This document shows, piece by piece, positions 33,416 to 45,200 of a DNA stretch of 64,000 nucleotides. The notes under the pieces are model-generated. The model worked only from the letters and a program-made list of their open reading frames with translations, ran no database searches and had not been told where the DNA came from. Source of the stretch: Brienomyrus brachyistius (taxonomy: Eukaryota; Chordata; Actinopteri; Osteoglossiformes; Mormyridae). The position numbers and the translations under genes are program-made. The stretch covers positions 11,347,072 to 11,411,071 of the forward strand of contig NC_064537.1 in NCBI RefSeq assembly GCF_023856365.1, in the 5' to 3' direction. Each line of letters opens with the position of its first letter. Position 1 is the first letter of the stretch.

Positions 33416-33959
33416 ATTACAACAAGTGATCACAACAGTACAGAAATCATATTCACAGAGTTATTCTTGTGGCCTCAAACCTGCAACAAGAGCAAATTCT
33501 TCCAAACGTGTCAAGGACGCAACACACAAAACAGCTGGGAAAACAGTTACTTGAAGCCCTCACCAAGCAAAGCTGGGGACAAGATGTCCAACAGCACCTA
33601 GAGTGCTGTGAAGGCCTCACTACTCAGTAGAATAATGCATGTACAGAAACTTGCCTTTGATTTAAGGTGGGCATGTTCATGTTACATCCGGCGCCTTCAA
33701 AACATTACGAACCATATTTACTAAACTTCACTTCTAAAAACCTAAATGAGACATGAGAAAGAGCCACAAGGTATCAAAATGCAACGACAGTTGGTGTTCC
33801 TTTACATGAAAATATGTTATGTTAAATGAAATGTCCCATGCGTTGTACTTCCTCTCCCCCTTCCTCATCATTGGACTTACTGTTACAGGTTTGGCTACTG
33901 TAAGCACAAGGTGAGAAAAGGTGTAATCTCCAAACCTATTGAGAGATGGAGGCTCTGCT
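33416..33959 (-). other. ZNF207 3' UTR (proximal form)
   Basis: Minus-strand sequence from the stop codon to the first AATAAA. It includes, at about 33553-33618, one of two related copies of a motif ending in CTGTGAAGGCC. Confidence 0.5.
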
Positions 33960-36321
33960 TCAATATCGACCTCCTGGGGACATTACGGGTGGTCTCATCC
34001 CCATGGGTGGTCTGGGGGGTCCTCCTTGAAAGGGGGGGACCATTGGCGGTCCCTGCCCATACGGAGGCATTCCGCCAGGGATGTACCCAGGCATTCCCTG
34101 GGGTGGAGCACCATACTGCCCTGTGAAGGGAACACAAAATGTACACAAGTGAGCGATGCGCAGAGAGAGAGAAAAACAAACCCAGAATCTAACAAGCAAG
34201 GCCAAGACCAGAAAGCCAAAAGCTAAAACTCTTAAAAGGAGATTCAGAGGAAGACGCAGCCTAACTAGACCTGCCTCAGAGAAGATCTGGCTAGACATGC
34301 ACACAAGACGCGAACAAAAGCAAAGTGTGCGAGTAGAGCATCTGCAGAACTTCTAAAGGAACACATAGTGAGACTCTCAGAAGGTCCAGAAGAGGACACC
34401 CACCATGCATAGGATGCCTCATTCCTGGCTGCTGAGGAGGCATGCCTTGCTGAGGGGGCATCAGGCCACCCATCGGTCCCACCGGCGGTACAGCCATGTG
34501 GGCCTGACCTGGCCGAGGAATATTTCGCTGGTACCTGGGTAGTTGGGCTCGCCTTTCCTCCTACCAAGGGTGGGAGAGTGTGAAAAATGTGAGAAAAAAA
34601 AATAAATAAAAAAAGATTCAGACACTAGCAATGGTATCTTCTATAAAGCAGAACAAATCCAAAAACACTCACTCCGTATGTTAAGGCATGTTTTATAACA
34701 TCAACATAAGGCTAGACTACAGGCACTCTAAATGTACATTACTTACTGTCAAAGAGCAAAACGTAAAAATGGAGAACTCACCAGTGAGATATCCTCATCA
34801 GGGTGGATCAACTTACTGGTTGCACTCGTTGTAGTGAGGGTAGCTGGCTTACTCGTCACAGTGGCTGGGGGTTTGGATACAGTGCTACTACAGGGGTTGG
34901 TGGTAGAAGCAGTAGACTGGGTATAAGCTGGGAATGTCACTTTGGGGGCATCTGATGAGGTGGCAGTCGTGCTCAAGGGCTTGAAATCTGCCCCCACCGG
35001 TCCTGACACTGCCGGCTGGGCCTGTACAGTAAGGAGACGCAATGAATCCAACTGGACGACAATGCGCAAGGACACACAAGCGAGAAGCGCATAGAAGGTT
35101 TGCGTCAGGCTAGGAGCGGCGAGGTTCGCGACTGGGGATTTCGAAAAGAAGCCCAGCAAGGGCCGGGTGAAGCGTATGAGTCAGAGCCACTGACATGCCG
35201 CGGCTGAGCTGTGAAATGCCAGGAGGGGGCAAACCAGAGCCAAACTGGGCGGATCTGCAATGAAGTCTTACCGTGCGTCTACTCAACACACACATGCAGA
35301 AAGAGACCCAAGTCTGACAGGGCGAGGATTTTGGAAATTTAAAAAAAAATAAAAAATATATGTGGGGCAGGAGCCACCTTTCTATAGCAGCCACACATAA
35401 ATATCAGTTTAAAGACATTTGCACAATCTATGATCTAGTTACTGCATGCTTGTGGAACGGTTTTGTGAAGGTTTAATTTCACAAACTCCCGCATACTTGT
35501 GTCGTGCTAGGAAACAGGGTTTTAGGAGCTGGTGACAGAGTGTCAGCACTCGGAGAGCTTGTACTTGTGATTGTCACACGAGTCCCCATCTGCAGCATAA
35601 AGAAAGAGCACAGAGTGAGCCCCCACCCCCCCTCAAAAAACTAGCCAGGCGACCGGAAGAGAATGCGCAGCTGGGACACGTTTCTTAAAGAATCTCGGCT
35701 CCATACTCGTTACAGGTTTCAGAGGAAGTGAACAGGACACAGTGCTAAACACGCATTTCCTTTCTAGCTCACTTAACCCTATGAGCCCCACAAATGCAAG
35801 AGGCATGTTGAGAAAACAGGCTTCGCATTCCATTGATAGCCTGCTGGCCTTTACTTATTTTAAAATTGGGAATTTGCCATAAACCTTAAGGTTTTTAGGT
35901 AGTTTTTATTCAAGAAAAAGCCTGTTCTGGAAGTATGTGGAGCACAGCATCACATTAATGTAATAATGGACTGCAAAAAAGGACTGCATGCAATGACAAA
36001 ATCTAACCTGACCAACCAAACATTTTACCCTTAAGATTACATTACTCTTTCCTTCCTCTAAATTTACGCCCAGTAAAGATTTCCATCCTGTAAAGGGGGG
36101 TAGTTTTTTGTTCTACATTAGAATTTAAAAACCATAAAATCTTCCAAGCAATAAAATGAGTAGATCGAATGAAACAGCTTCCCCAACCCACACACAGCAC
36201 ACAAATCAAAGCCAAGCCCACCAAAAGGTGCAGAATCTCAGGACAGCCTATCCCAGCCATAAGAAACCCATCCTGAAGTAGCAACTGCACACACACACAT
36301 GCACACGTGTGCACACACACC

Positions 36322-36368
<47 letters not shown>

Positions 36369-39300
36369 AGGTCAATTGACCTGAACTATATTTTACACAG
36401 TAAAAATAAGCCGTGAGGTATAACAAAAGCTAAAAAACATGAAGATTAACAGCCTGTATATGTGTTTCTATGGATAAAAGAAAGGATTATAGCATGACAC
36501 TGGCTGCGGAGATCTTCATTCCACTCGTGTATTTCAGGTCACTTTTCTAAACAAGGACAAAATACCAAAGTGGCGTAACAGTTCAGCAAAATAATGAGCA
36601 CCTTGAGAAACAGCCATGTATATCCTAATTGTGCATGGAAAATGTATCTTCCAACTAAGTGGGAAAAAAAACTAGACGTGTTTACAGGAAGACGCGTACC
36701 GTTACAAGAAGCTGACTGTTAAAAGGGAACCACATAGGACATTTAACACAAAGGGTACTTTTTTGCACAAACAGTTAAATATTCAATAAAGCAATAATGA
36801 TCTGTTGGGAGTTTTGGCAGATGTATGTAGAAGTACAGGCAACAGAAGACTAAACTAGGCCGGTAACAGTAGATGCGTTTTCTTGAGCTACTGCATTGCA
36901 TCATGTCTAGTATGAACAATGAAACAAATGAATAAGCAAAACCTAAAATTCCAAGTAGATGTTTAAAACAGAAAACATCATGATAATTGCAGCTGTGGGT
37001 TGGTTACGGCTAATGCTGGTCAATCAGTCATAATCAGCAGTTTGATAAGATTTCAGCTTGTCATATTACACCAATGCCGAAGAGACAGTAGCTGATAAGA
37101 CCAGACTGCCGGCTCTGTTACACCAAAGTCAGATATACTGCTGGAAACATACCCAGCGTGATTATCACACTACAAATATGCCACTGTACTTGGGATTTAG
37201 TTCATTATGATTGTTACAATATCTTATTTTTGAATTTTTATTTTGCATATGTATATTTATATTGTAGGTAAACCTTGATCCCTCTGGGGGAAATTCTCTT
37301 TTCGTCTATGTCATTGTGCTTTACAATGAGACACAAACAGACCAAAGTTGCACTGAACCGTGAACCCAAAAGCAGAGGCTTATACCAAAGCGTGTACCTT
37401 TTGTATTGGTATATTGCTCATTTATACCTCAGGACTGTAAACAGTTATACAGATTATGTACGTGCGTTTTGACCACACAGATTTCCTGTCCAAAAATGTA
37501 TTTGCACTAACATGAAAGCTGTGTAATTATGGTAGGAAATTAGAGTTTATTCAGTGCCATACAAGTTATCGCGGCCAGCAAATAAGAGGCATCAAGAGGT
37601 CGTTTCGGAACCAATGCTCCGATTACCATATAGCACATGCAATGTACTCAGGCCTGCATAGCGTAAGGTCTGAAGTTATCCACTACAAATAAAATCTATG
37701 AAGTGGAGGAAATCTTTGGTTTTTACATGCGAAACTAAACAACTATACAACAGGCAATAAAAATCCTACCAATGCTAAAAGAAAAAATACCTTGGGGCCC
37801 ATAGGGTTAACTACTCAGACACAGCAACGAACAACTAACCATTTCCCATTTGTTACCCAATCCCTAAGGTCAAGTTTGCATTTCTCCTAATAAAAATTAG
37901 ATATAATGAAACACCTTTAAATGATTTACACTGTAGAAGCACATAAGTGCGAGAGACTCATTAGTATCTACTGGTTAAGATTATCTATTTGCAGTGAATA
38001 GATTCTGCAGTGAAAGACTTCCTCATACTCCTCCAGTAAAAACCAAGTGCGTGTTCCCAGAGTAAGGTCCTCAAACACTTCAGGCAGGCTATACAACAAT
38101 ATGAGGAAAGTATATGCTCACCTGTCCTGCACTCGGGAACAGGGGCTTGGTGACAGCTGGCTGGGGGGCAGAGCTAGCAGCTGTGGCGATGGCTGGCCGG
38201 GTCAGCATAGCAGGCAACGTAACGGGGGGGACCTGTGCCATTGGTGGACGATGTCCCACAGGTGGCGGCATACCTAACATGGGAAGGACCATTATTTACA
38301 AGTGCGGTAATAACTGCAAGGATAACATTTCAAATCAATTTGAAAGTACCACACATGTCAAAAGCAATTACACTGTAAATGGTTATTTGTTCAAATTAAG
38401 CCGCAGCATCTACTGGCCATTAGGGAGAGACCGCTCACCTGGTGGCATGCCTGGCATCATCGGGGGCATGCCTGGCCCAGGGGGCATCATCCCACCCATT
38501 GGCATCATGCTGTTGGTAAAGAGACATCCCATTTGTCTAAGCACAATGATTGGGAGGGAGGGCACTTTGTCTCAGAGATGCATCAACACCCACCCTGGAG
38601 GCATGCCAGGCATTACAGGCGGCATCCCTGGCATCATGGGCGGCACACCGGGCATCATGGGAGGCATTCCTGTATGAGCAACAAAGCCATTACGGAACCA
38701 CCGTGCATATCCAAGCTTACCATTTGTGCCTTTGAACCTCTGCCTCCCATCATACCTGTGAAGTTTCCTGGTGGTATACCAGGAGTCCCGTGGACAGGGG
38801 GCATCCCCGGCTGGGTCATGGGTGGCACAAAGCTGGCCTGGGGCTGCACAGCCGGCTGCTGGAAGGAGGGGCCCGGCTCCTCATCCTCGTCATACTCGTC
38901 AGAGTCATCCTGGTTGTTCTGTTTCTTTTTTTGACTCTCGGCTTTTGGACAAAAATACAAGCAGGGTAAACAAGATCCAGGGTGAGAGGGACTCAAGACC
39001 AACGATCCAGAGAAGAATGCCTAGAAGTGGTGAAACATGCTTTCAAACTCCCTCAACAAGCCACCTGTCAGTTACACAAAATACAGCTTATGCAATTCAT
39101 AAAATACCCATAACAGTATTTCATTCCAGCACAAGAATTCAGCAAACCGAATCATGATTCCAGAGTCCACACAATTACATTCTTCTACCACCCTCATAGG
39201 TGGTAATTATCACACCCTTCTTGAAATTACCTTGTGTTTTCTGTTCCAGAACTCGCCTCCTCTCCTCCATATCCTTCTCAGGAATACCTTCCATTCCATA

Positions 39301-40629
39301 GATTTCCAACTCTATGTCAGTTCTTCCAGGTATAGCATTGGGCACCCCATCGATAGTTTCTTTATGTACCTACAAATCATTCCTATTACTTAAAAAAAAT
39401 CCATCCTAATTTAAAAATAAAGACAGAAAAAAGAAAGAACTTGCTTCCCACATGCTCTTACCTGCATGCAGTGGATGGCTAATCCTGGGCCTGTATACAA
39501 TTTCTTGTGGCAGATATGACATTTGAAATGCTTTGCCTTCTGGTGCTGGATGAGAATCTTTTCATCATCGAAATCTCTATTGCAGTACCTGAGAGTGCTC
39601 TGTTAAAGTCATAATGAGCAATGGTTCCATTCAGAACCAATGGACCACAAATAACAGATACAAAACGTGAACACTGATTCATATACTAACACACGGGACA
39701 GGTGTGAAGAGAGGAACTCCCATGTTTATTAGCTAAGTCAGTGTTCTCCAACCTTTTTCTGTCATGGCACACTTTTCATACAGTAATTATCCCAGGGCAC
39801 ACCATTGGTTAACACATACTACTAACTGGCTCTTACCAAAAATATGCATCACAATGATTTTAACCTGTTAGTTCTGGATCAAGTATACTGTCAGAAAAAT
39901 TCGTCCATGATCCTGCCTTTTTGGTACAGGGCAGTTCGCAGATTGACAAACGTATGTAAAGCCTACTGGACAATTAAATGAATAGAAACTCGGTTATACA
40001 CACATCTTTTCTTCGTCTAAGCCTCAAACAACATTCACGATTTAAGTATTTATACTTATTTTTAGTAGTTTCTAATATACATAAATATACTCACAGAAAC
40101 GCGCGCGGGCATACGCCAGTCGAAAAAGAGTTACTGTCAAAAGCAACTTTAGTCTGTATGTAAGAAAAAGGACTGACATGTGGTTCAGTAAAATAGCTAT
40201 AATTCGAAAGCACGTCTTATTTAGCTTGTTGACTACATGACCTCTGTTTATGCACAGACCTAGATTTATCGTTTCCTACTGTATTAATATTTGCCTCAAG
40301 CTGTTACAAGCAGCTAGCTAAGGGACAAGAGCTAGCGGTTACACCAGGCACGAATCAGAACCAGATGTGATACAAGGTTAGCTCGTAAATAATTAAATTG
40401 CTTAAAACAACATGACGCACATACATGTAACATATTACACATTAACTGTTTAAACCAAAGACTTTTTATTAAAAGCATGGCTACTAAGCAAGCATCAACC
40501 CGCGCCGTCACTGCGGCCTAGCGATTCTGCTAGCCACATGATGTCCACCTTCGAAAAGTAAAAATAAAACTTTTCATATAAAGGATACCAACACCAAGGC
40601 TTCATCTGCTTCTTCTTCTTGCGTCCCAT
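33960..40629 (-). CDS. znf207: ZNF207 / BuGZ, complete, 480 aa, eleven coding exons
   Basis: Nuclear and spindle protein that binds BUB3, loads it on kinetochores, and promotes spindle assembly through microtubule binding. Exons: 40589-40629, 39462-39588, 39231-39369, 38756-38941, 38594-38669, 38439-38509, 38122-38273, 35497-35589, 34782-35021, 34404-34560, 33960-34120. The sum is 1443 nt with all phases joining. Residues 1-10 are [10 protein letters not shown]. Zinc finger 1 uses C13, C16, H29, H34; finger 2 uses C37, C40, H53, H58. An acidic [11 protein letters not shown] stretch follows near 115, then a Met/Pro/Gly-rich low-complexity region (MPGMPP repeats). The GLEBS BUB3-binding motif is at about 364-389 ([12 protein letters not shown] joined to [11 protein letters not shown]), and the tail ends PVMSPGGRY. 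Human ZNF207 is of similar size (about 478-494 aa). One human alternative exon in the Met/Pro region (HHQRKYTQS) was not found. Confidence 0.96.
35590..38121 (-). other. ZNF207 intron 7
   Basis: A 2.5-kb intron, the largest of the gene, holding a CA-rich microsatellite at 36288-36367. Otherwise AT-rich with no recognised exon or RNA gene. Confidence 0.6.
36288..36367. repeat. Interrupted (CA)n microsatellite
   Basis: CA-rich tract with CGTGTG and CCACACG interruptions in its first half, followed by a clean CA run. Confidence 0.93.
39721..39805. repeat. Fragment of a dispersed repeat in ZNF207 intron 1
   Basis: Begins GTGTTCTCCAACCTTTTTCT and contains CATGGCACAC and CCAGGGCACACCA, phrases common to a hAT-like non-autonomous family. 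Only one end is visible. Confidence 0.35.
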
Positions 40630-40761
40630 CTTACTTTAAAAGAAAATTAGCACAGTATGTACCAAAAAAATAAAAGATTAAGGTTTTGTAACGACACACT
40701 ACAGTACTAGTACTTCCAGAAAATGGCGCGTCCCCCAGAGAAACTGGGTTCATCGCTTACC
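40630..40761 (-). other. ZNF207 5' UTR exon junction
   Basis: On the minus strand, a good acceptor (TTTTCTTTTAAAG) ends four bases before the ATG (40630-40633 remain exonic). A strong donor (ATAG then GTAAGC) lies at 40755-40760. ZNF207 therefore probably has a non-coding first exon ending at 40761, spliced to the ATG exon across a 121-bp intron. Confidence 0.65.
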
Positions 40762-40810
40762 TATAATGCACCGCGCACAATGCCGCCCTGGGAGCATGCG
40801 CGAGGGAAGA
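40715..40810 (-). promoter_or_regulatory. ZNF207 promoter region with YY1-like and NRF1-like sites
   Basis: AAAATGGCG at 40720-40728 matches the YY1 core. GCATGCGCG at 40794-40802 matches the NRF1 half of GCGCATGCGC. The stretch is locally CpG-rich against an AT-rich background and overlaps the inferred first exon. This is a housekeeping-type layout without a TATA box. Motif matches only. Confidence 0.45.
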
Positions 40811-41372
40811 CGTGAACCTGCATGCTAACGCTTGTGATTTGTGTACGTTGTATTTAAAAAAATGTTGACAATAATTTGCACTCTTTTGTATATAGTATTT
40901 AACAAATTAATGTTTTACTGGCTCATAGAGTAGTTTTTCCACAGTGTCTTTTCAAGAAAGGAAACTAAAATCTGAATCTATCAATTTCTCTGTCTATCTG
41001 TCCGTTTTCAGCGAGTTCCCACTGAACAACAGGTGGGGGCCTGTATCACCAAACCGGTTTTCTTACTTTGGCTTTCCTTTCTTTTTAGCAGGATAACTTG
41101 GTAGATTTAAGGCACTCCAGTTTTTTTCCTACCCCAGTTTAAACGGACTTTGTCTTCGTTCACTTACATTTTACCCAAACTACCTTAAATCCGACAAGTT
41201 ATCTGGCTAAGCAAGAAATTCTGTTTTGTGGTATGTGAATAAAGAAAAAGGACGTGAAACCAGTAATGTGATGAATAGACAATATAATTGTCCCTTCAAG
41301 CTCTATGTAGAGCTCTGACCAAGGTATTTCACCAGTCACATTGTTTTTCGCGTTCCAGCAACAATAGTAATA
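40811..41372. other. Intergenic, nothing recognised
   Basis: Upstream of the ZNF207 promoter. No open frame, repeat end or RNA gene was recognised. Confidence 0.5.
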
Positions 41373-42188
41373 CAATCGAACCTCGTTACTACGTACCCTG
41401 GATACAACGTTTTCACCTTTTCAACGTACAGGTTTCTAATTCCCGTTTTTAGCCTATGTATTATTCCAATAGCAGCCATTGTTTACAGCGTACACCCTTA
41501 CCGCGTAAACTTCGATACAACAGCCAAATTTCTAGAGAAAATACGAAAACTAACCATCGTTACAACTTACAGCGCTCTCCCCGCCCACCACAACTTGTGT
41601 CGCTACATCTACCTGTATCTACCTGATCTTCGCCCGACAATGCACATGTGTCTATTGCATTGCTTGGCGTTAAATGAGTTGCCTTGACCGATCGTTACTG
41701 GACTGCGTAGTAATGGCTTGTTAAGTGTTGTGTGCGTATTCTTTGTTTATTAAACTTTGTGAAATACTGGTCATGCCGGTAATTGTGAATTCAGAATAAT
41801 AATGATTATGATTTAATTTGACCAATATTTCATTAATATTTTCAGGCCAAATGCCAATTTGGATGCGAATGTTTATTTTAAAAATCCATTTTGACCAGCC
41901 GTTGTGTATTTTCGTTGCCGTTTATCGCCGGCCGGCACTAAGTAATCGTGAGTAATTTAAGGAAAATTTCAAGGATCCAAATGAGCTTTGTCGAATTATT
42001 TAACAAGTAATAATGTGTTCGTTTGTTTTGTAGTCAATTTAAGGGTCTGTTCTATTAAAGTTTTATCATTTACATGGATATTTCGTGAGTTCTTTCATCC
42101 ATCTTGCACTAAGTGGTTACAACGTTCTATGCTTATAACGTACATGTTTTTGATATACCGTCTTGTACGTAGTAACGAGGTTCGACTG
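41373..42188. mobile_element. Tigger-like non-autonomous element (816 bp)
   Basis: Terminal inverted repeats of about 23 bp: CAATCGAACCTCGTTACTAC at the left, and at the right its inverse starting CAGTCGAACCTCGTTACTAC. TA is present at both flanks (41371-41372, 42189-42190). The TCGAACCTCGTTA terminus is typical of Tigger/pogo-type MITEs. No transposase frame remains. Confidence 0.82.
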
Positions 42189-43405
42189 TAGTAAGAACAA
42201 CAATGGTTATTCATGGCAGAGACACCAGTTTCAACATTGCAAAGCTCTGCATTGCAGTCCGTAAAGTTCACCGGCAAGAGAAACATTCTCATGCACATGT
42301 AACTTCTTCAGATCTCAACACAATAGCAAACAAAAAAGCCACACAGCACTGTATAACACAAAAACAGCAAAATGGCAACAAAATCACGTATTGTAGAAAC
42401 GAAAAACAAAACATTGCCGTATCACTGCAATTTATGGAATATATTTTGAAATCATTTTAGAAGCTTGCTTGACTATTTTCCAAGTGGTGGCAAACATAAT
42501 GGTCACATACATATGTAGGTTTGAGGTTAAAATTATTACAATGGGAAGCTACATAATCTATTTTGACCAACAAGACTAAAGCAGCTTCAAATTGTGCCAA
42601 ATGACAATTATACAAAACCATTTGCATATATGTTCTGTTGTGCAGAAGTGACATTATGGCGTACAATGTTAATTGTTATTTGAGAAATGCTCCAAACCAA
42701 TTGAGAAAAGCTGTAATTCTGGTTACTGATTTTAGAAGGCAGAACGTAACACACCACATGGGGGTGACATTGTCCCATTAATCAATCTGGACAACTGATT
42801 TTTATAGGGTTCTTCAGTGCATAGGCCTACTTCACACTCGATGCCACTTTGAACTAATTAAGTAGCATGGTATTCTGGGGTTAATGGTCCATCTGGTTTT
42901 TACGTGGAAAAACACAAGATACAGCCGTGCAGGAAGATATCCCTGCTGATAGAAGGATTGTTCTACCTCTTCTTTCCTTGGCAAATGAATCCGTTTATGA
43001 ATCCATTAAGTGCATGTTTGGCTGAAGATGTAATTCTTTTGGTAGTGACACCAACAAAAACAAAAAAAAAACAATGACAAAGAATAGTGTTAAGTGTAGA
43101 AAGAGAGAAAAAAACTGCCACAGTTGTCTGTAATTTTAATCTGGGGATAGATTTGCATTAGAATTAATTTACAGTATTGCCTAGGAGCTAAGAATCTTTG
43201 ATTTACATACATTGTAATTCAGATAGGGCTAAAATGTAGGGGTAAAATGTATTTGTGTATGCCTTTGCAAATAATCTTTATTAATCTTTGTACTATTACA
43301 TGTATTTGTCAATCCTTCATCTAATTTAAGACAAATCAGAAAATGGTTATCTTATCTAACACCTTTAGTTTTATCTACTTTAAATATAAGTAATTTAGCT
43401 GACAG

Positions 43406-43518
43406 CTTTATCAATGGTAATTACGATCTGCTGGAAGAAGCTGGAACAGAAGCCAGCGTTAACCCAATGCTTGGAATTTCCCGTCCTGAACCTGAACACT
43501 GTCCCTGGTACACTGCAG
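43406..43518 (+). other. Exon-like open segment, unidentified
   Basis: Bounded by GACAG at 43401-43405 and a good donor, GCAG then GTAAAT, at 43519. One frame stays open across all 113 bases and reads NYDLLEEAGTEASVNPMLG then RPEPEHCPWYTA. The composition looks coding, but no partner exon or family was recognised, and the acceptor's pyrimidine tract is weak. It could be an orphan exon or part of a repeat. Confidence 0.2.
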
Positions 43519-43928
43519 GTAAATCAGCCTATCTCTGGTGTTTCGTGAGCTAGCTCTATATGTGCTATTTTTCTCTAAGGCAGTTTTCAAAGTGAGGCTA
43601 TATAGCAAATGTCCAGTCTGAACCTCTGAATCTATTTATTGATATTTGCTTTATTGCCCATGTTTTTGAGCACCTTGAAAATCATCAGACATAATTCAGC
43701 GGCATGGAGGCTTCCTGAGGCTCCCTGACAATAAAAGTCAGGCTGAGTTAATGTGGGTGCATCATAAGCAACTGCACAGAACGTGTCACACACCAAGAAG
43801 AAACCAAACGCATGCGGCTAACTGGCAGGTATATGAAAGATCTGCCAATTTTCATGCCTTGGTAAGAGAAACGTATCACATGTAACACCTAGATGGGAGA
43901 GTTCAGTTGTTAGGGTACAGTCAGAACG

Positions 43929-44045
43929 TACCTTCCAAGTTGTGCCCTCGCCATCTGCCCTGTGCTGCCTGGGATAAGCTCCAAGCTCCCTAGGATCCAC
44001 ATCAGAAAGTGGTTTGATGATGGATGGATGGATGAATGAATGATA
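43929..44045 (+). repeat. Partial SINE-like repeat, tail portion
   Basis: Contains GCCCTGTGCTGCCTGGGATA and a GATGGATGGATGGATGAATG tail, the 3' part of the family seen at 28043-28318. Confidence 0.6.
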
Positions 44046-44274
44046 TGTAGGTAGGTTAAATAATAAAAAAATAAAAAGTTAACTGAAGGTTATCCTTCAA
44101 AAACACACTGCTAAACCAAAAAGCCACACTGTATAATTTACATGTTTTCCATGTTCAACTTAAGTGGAGTGTTAAAGTGACATTAGAATAGACTCAGTAA
44201 ATAGACTCGTCAATATCAATGCCATTTTAGGAGAGAATTTCAGAAGATACCCAGATACAAACAGAAGATACAAA

Positions 44275-44419
44275 CAGGGGTGCTGCTAAGGATTTTGGGC
44301 CCCATGAAAAGAATCTTGACAGGGCCCCCAACACAGTTTATTGGGGGCTTCTCTGGGCCCCCTCTCAGTCATGGGCCCTGAGAATCGTCATCATTTACCC
44401 CCCCTTTACAGCGCCCCTG
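44275..44419. mobile_element. hAT-type MITE with perfect 8-bp target duplication
   Basis: 145 bp. The ends CAGGGGTGCTGC and ACAGCGCCCCTG are inverted repeats. GATACAAA is repeated exactly at 44267-44274 and 44420-44427. An 8-bp duplication with CAG-type ends is the hAT signature. The interior is rich in GGGCCCC blocks. A diverged relative is at 60079-60244. Confidence 0.88.
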
Positions 44420-44427
44420 GATACAAA

Positions 44428-45194
44428 TATGCTCATGTTTTTTTGCCCCACCAAAACTTATGCAGTGCTTGTTAACGGAGGCATCTTGCAAGATTCAGAA
44501 TGACTCCCGTTACACCAAGTAGCCATCTTTTTTTTTATAAAGGGAGAACATATAAACCTATTCAGGCAAAATGTTTTATGATTGGTGTCCAAAACTCCAG
44601 ATCTTTACTATACCATCGTTTGCCTTGGAATGCTTTTATAGAACGCAATCAAAACCTAGTGAGATGACTGTAGAAACACTGCTCATTTGGGTCATAGTAT
44701 TAAGCATTTCTGTAAGTTGCTTGGCTCATGAAAAGGCCTTTTGTCTCTAGTTTACCCATAGGTCAGTAAAATGTTTCACAGCTAAAGTATTCAATAATTC
44801 ATGAACACGTGAAATATCTCCTCAGAATATTCTGCAAGTGACATTTCAATAAATGATTGAGTCATTAATCACTAGTGACCGTTTAATCATTCTGAAGCAT
44901 AAAAACCAGTCAAGCAACAGGATTTTTAATTATAAAACTATTTAATGTATTCCAATATTTACATATCAAATCTACAAAATATGCACGTTAAAAATAAAGT
45001 CAGTCTCCAAACTTGAAATGTCATAGCCCTTGTATACAGACCCCAATGACAACAGAGTATCATCTGCTATAGATGTTAAATGTAGGCATATATGTACAGA
45101 ACATTGTTCAATAACGTGCTACTTCAGACTGGGTTAAAAGCAGAAAGCTATGTTAAACTCGTCTGTATTCTAATGTCACTGGACAACTTTGTCA
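44428..45194. other. Intergenic, AT-rich, nothing recognised
   Basis: From the hAT MITE to the inferred RHBDL3 transcript end. No repeat ends, RNA genes or coding segments were recognised. Confidence 0.5.
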
Positions 45195-45200
45195 TTTATT
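45195..45200 (-). terminator. Candidate RHBDL3 poly(A) signal
   Basis: TTTATT on the plus strand, AATAAA on the minus strand, about 1.2 kb after the RHBDL3 stop codon. Confidence 0.4.

Larger units (their letters stand above)
42189..44274. other. Intergenic DNA between ZNF207 and RHBDL3
   Basis: AT-rich, with a partial SINE-like tail (43929-44045) and one exon-like segment on the plus strand (43406-43518). In human, C17orf75 sits between these two genes; I could not recognise any of it here. Confidence 0.4.
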
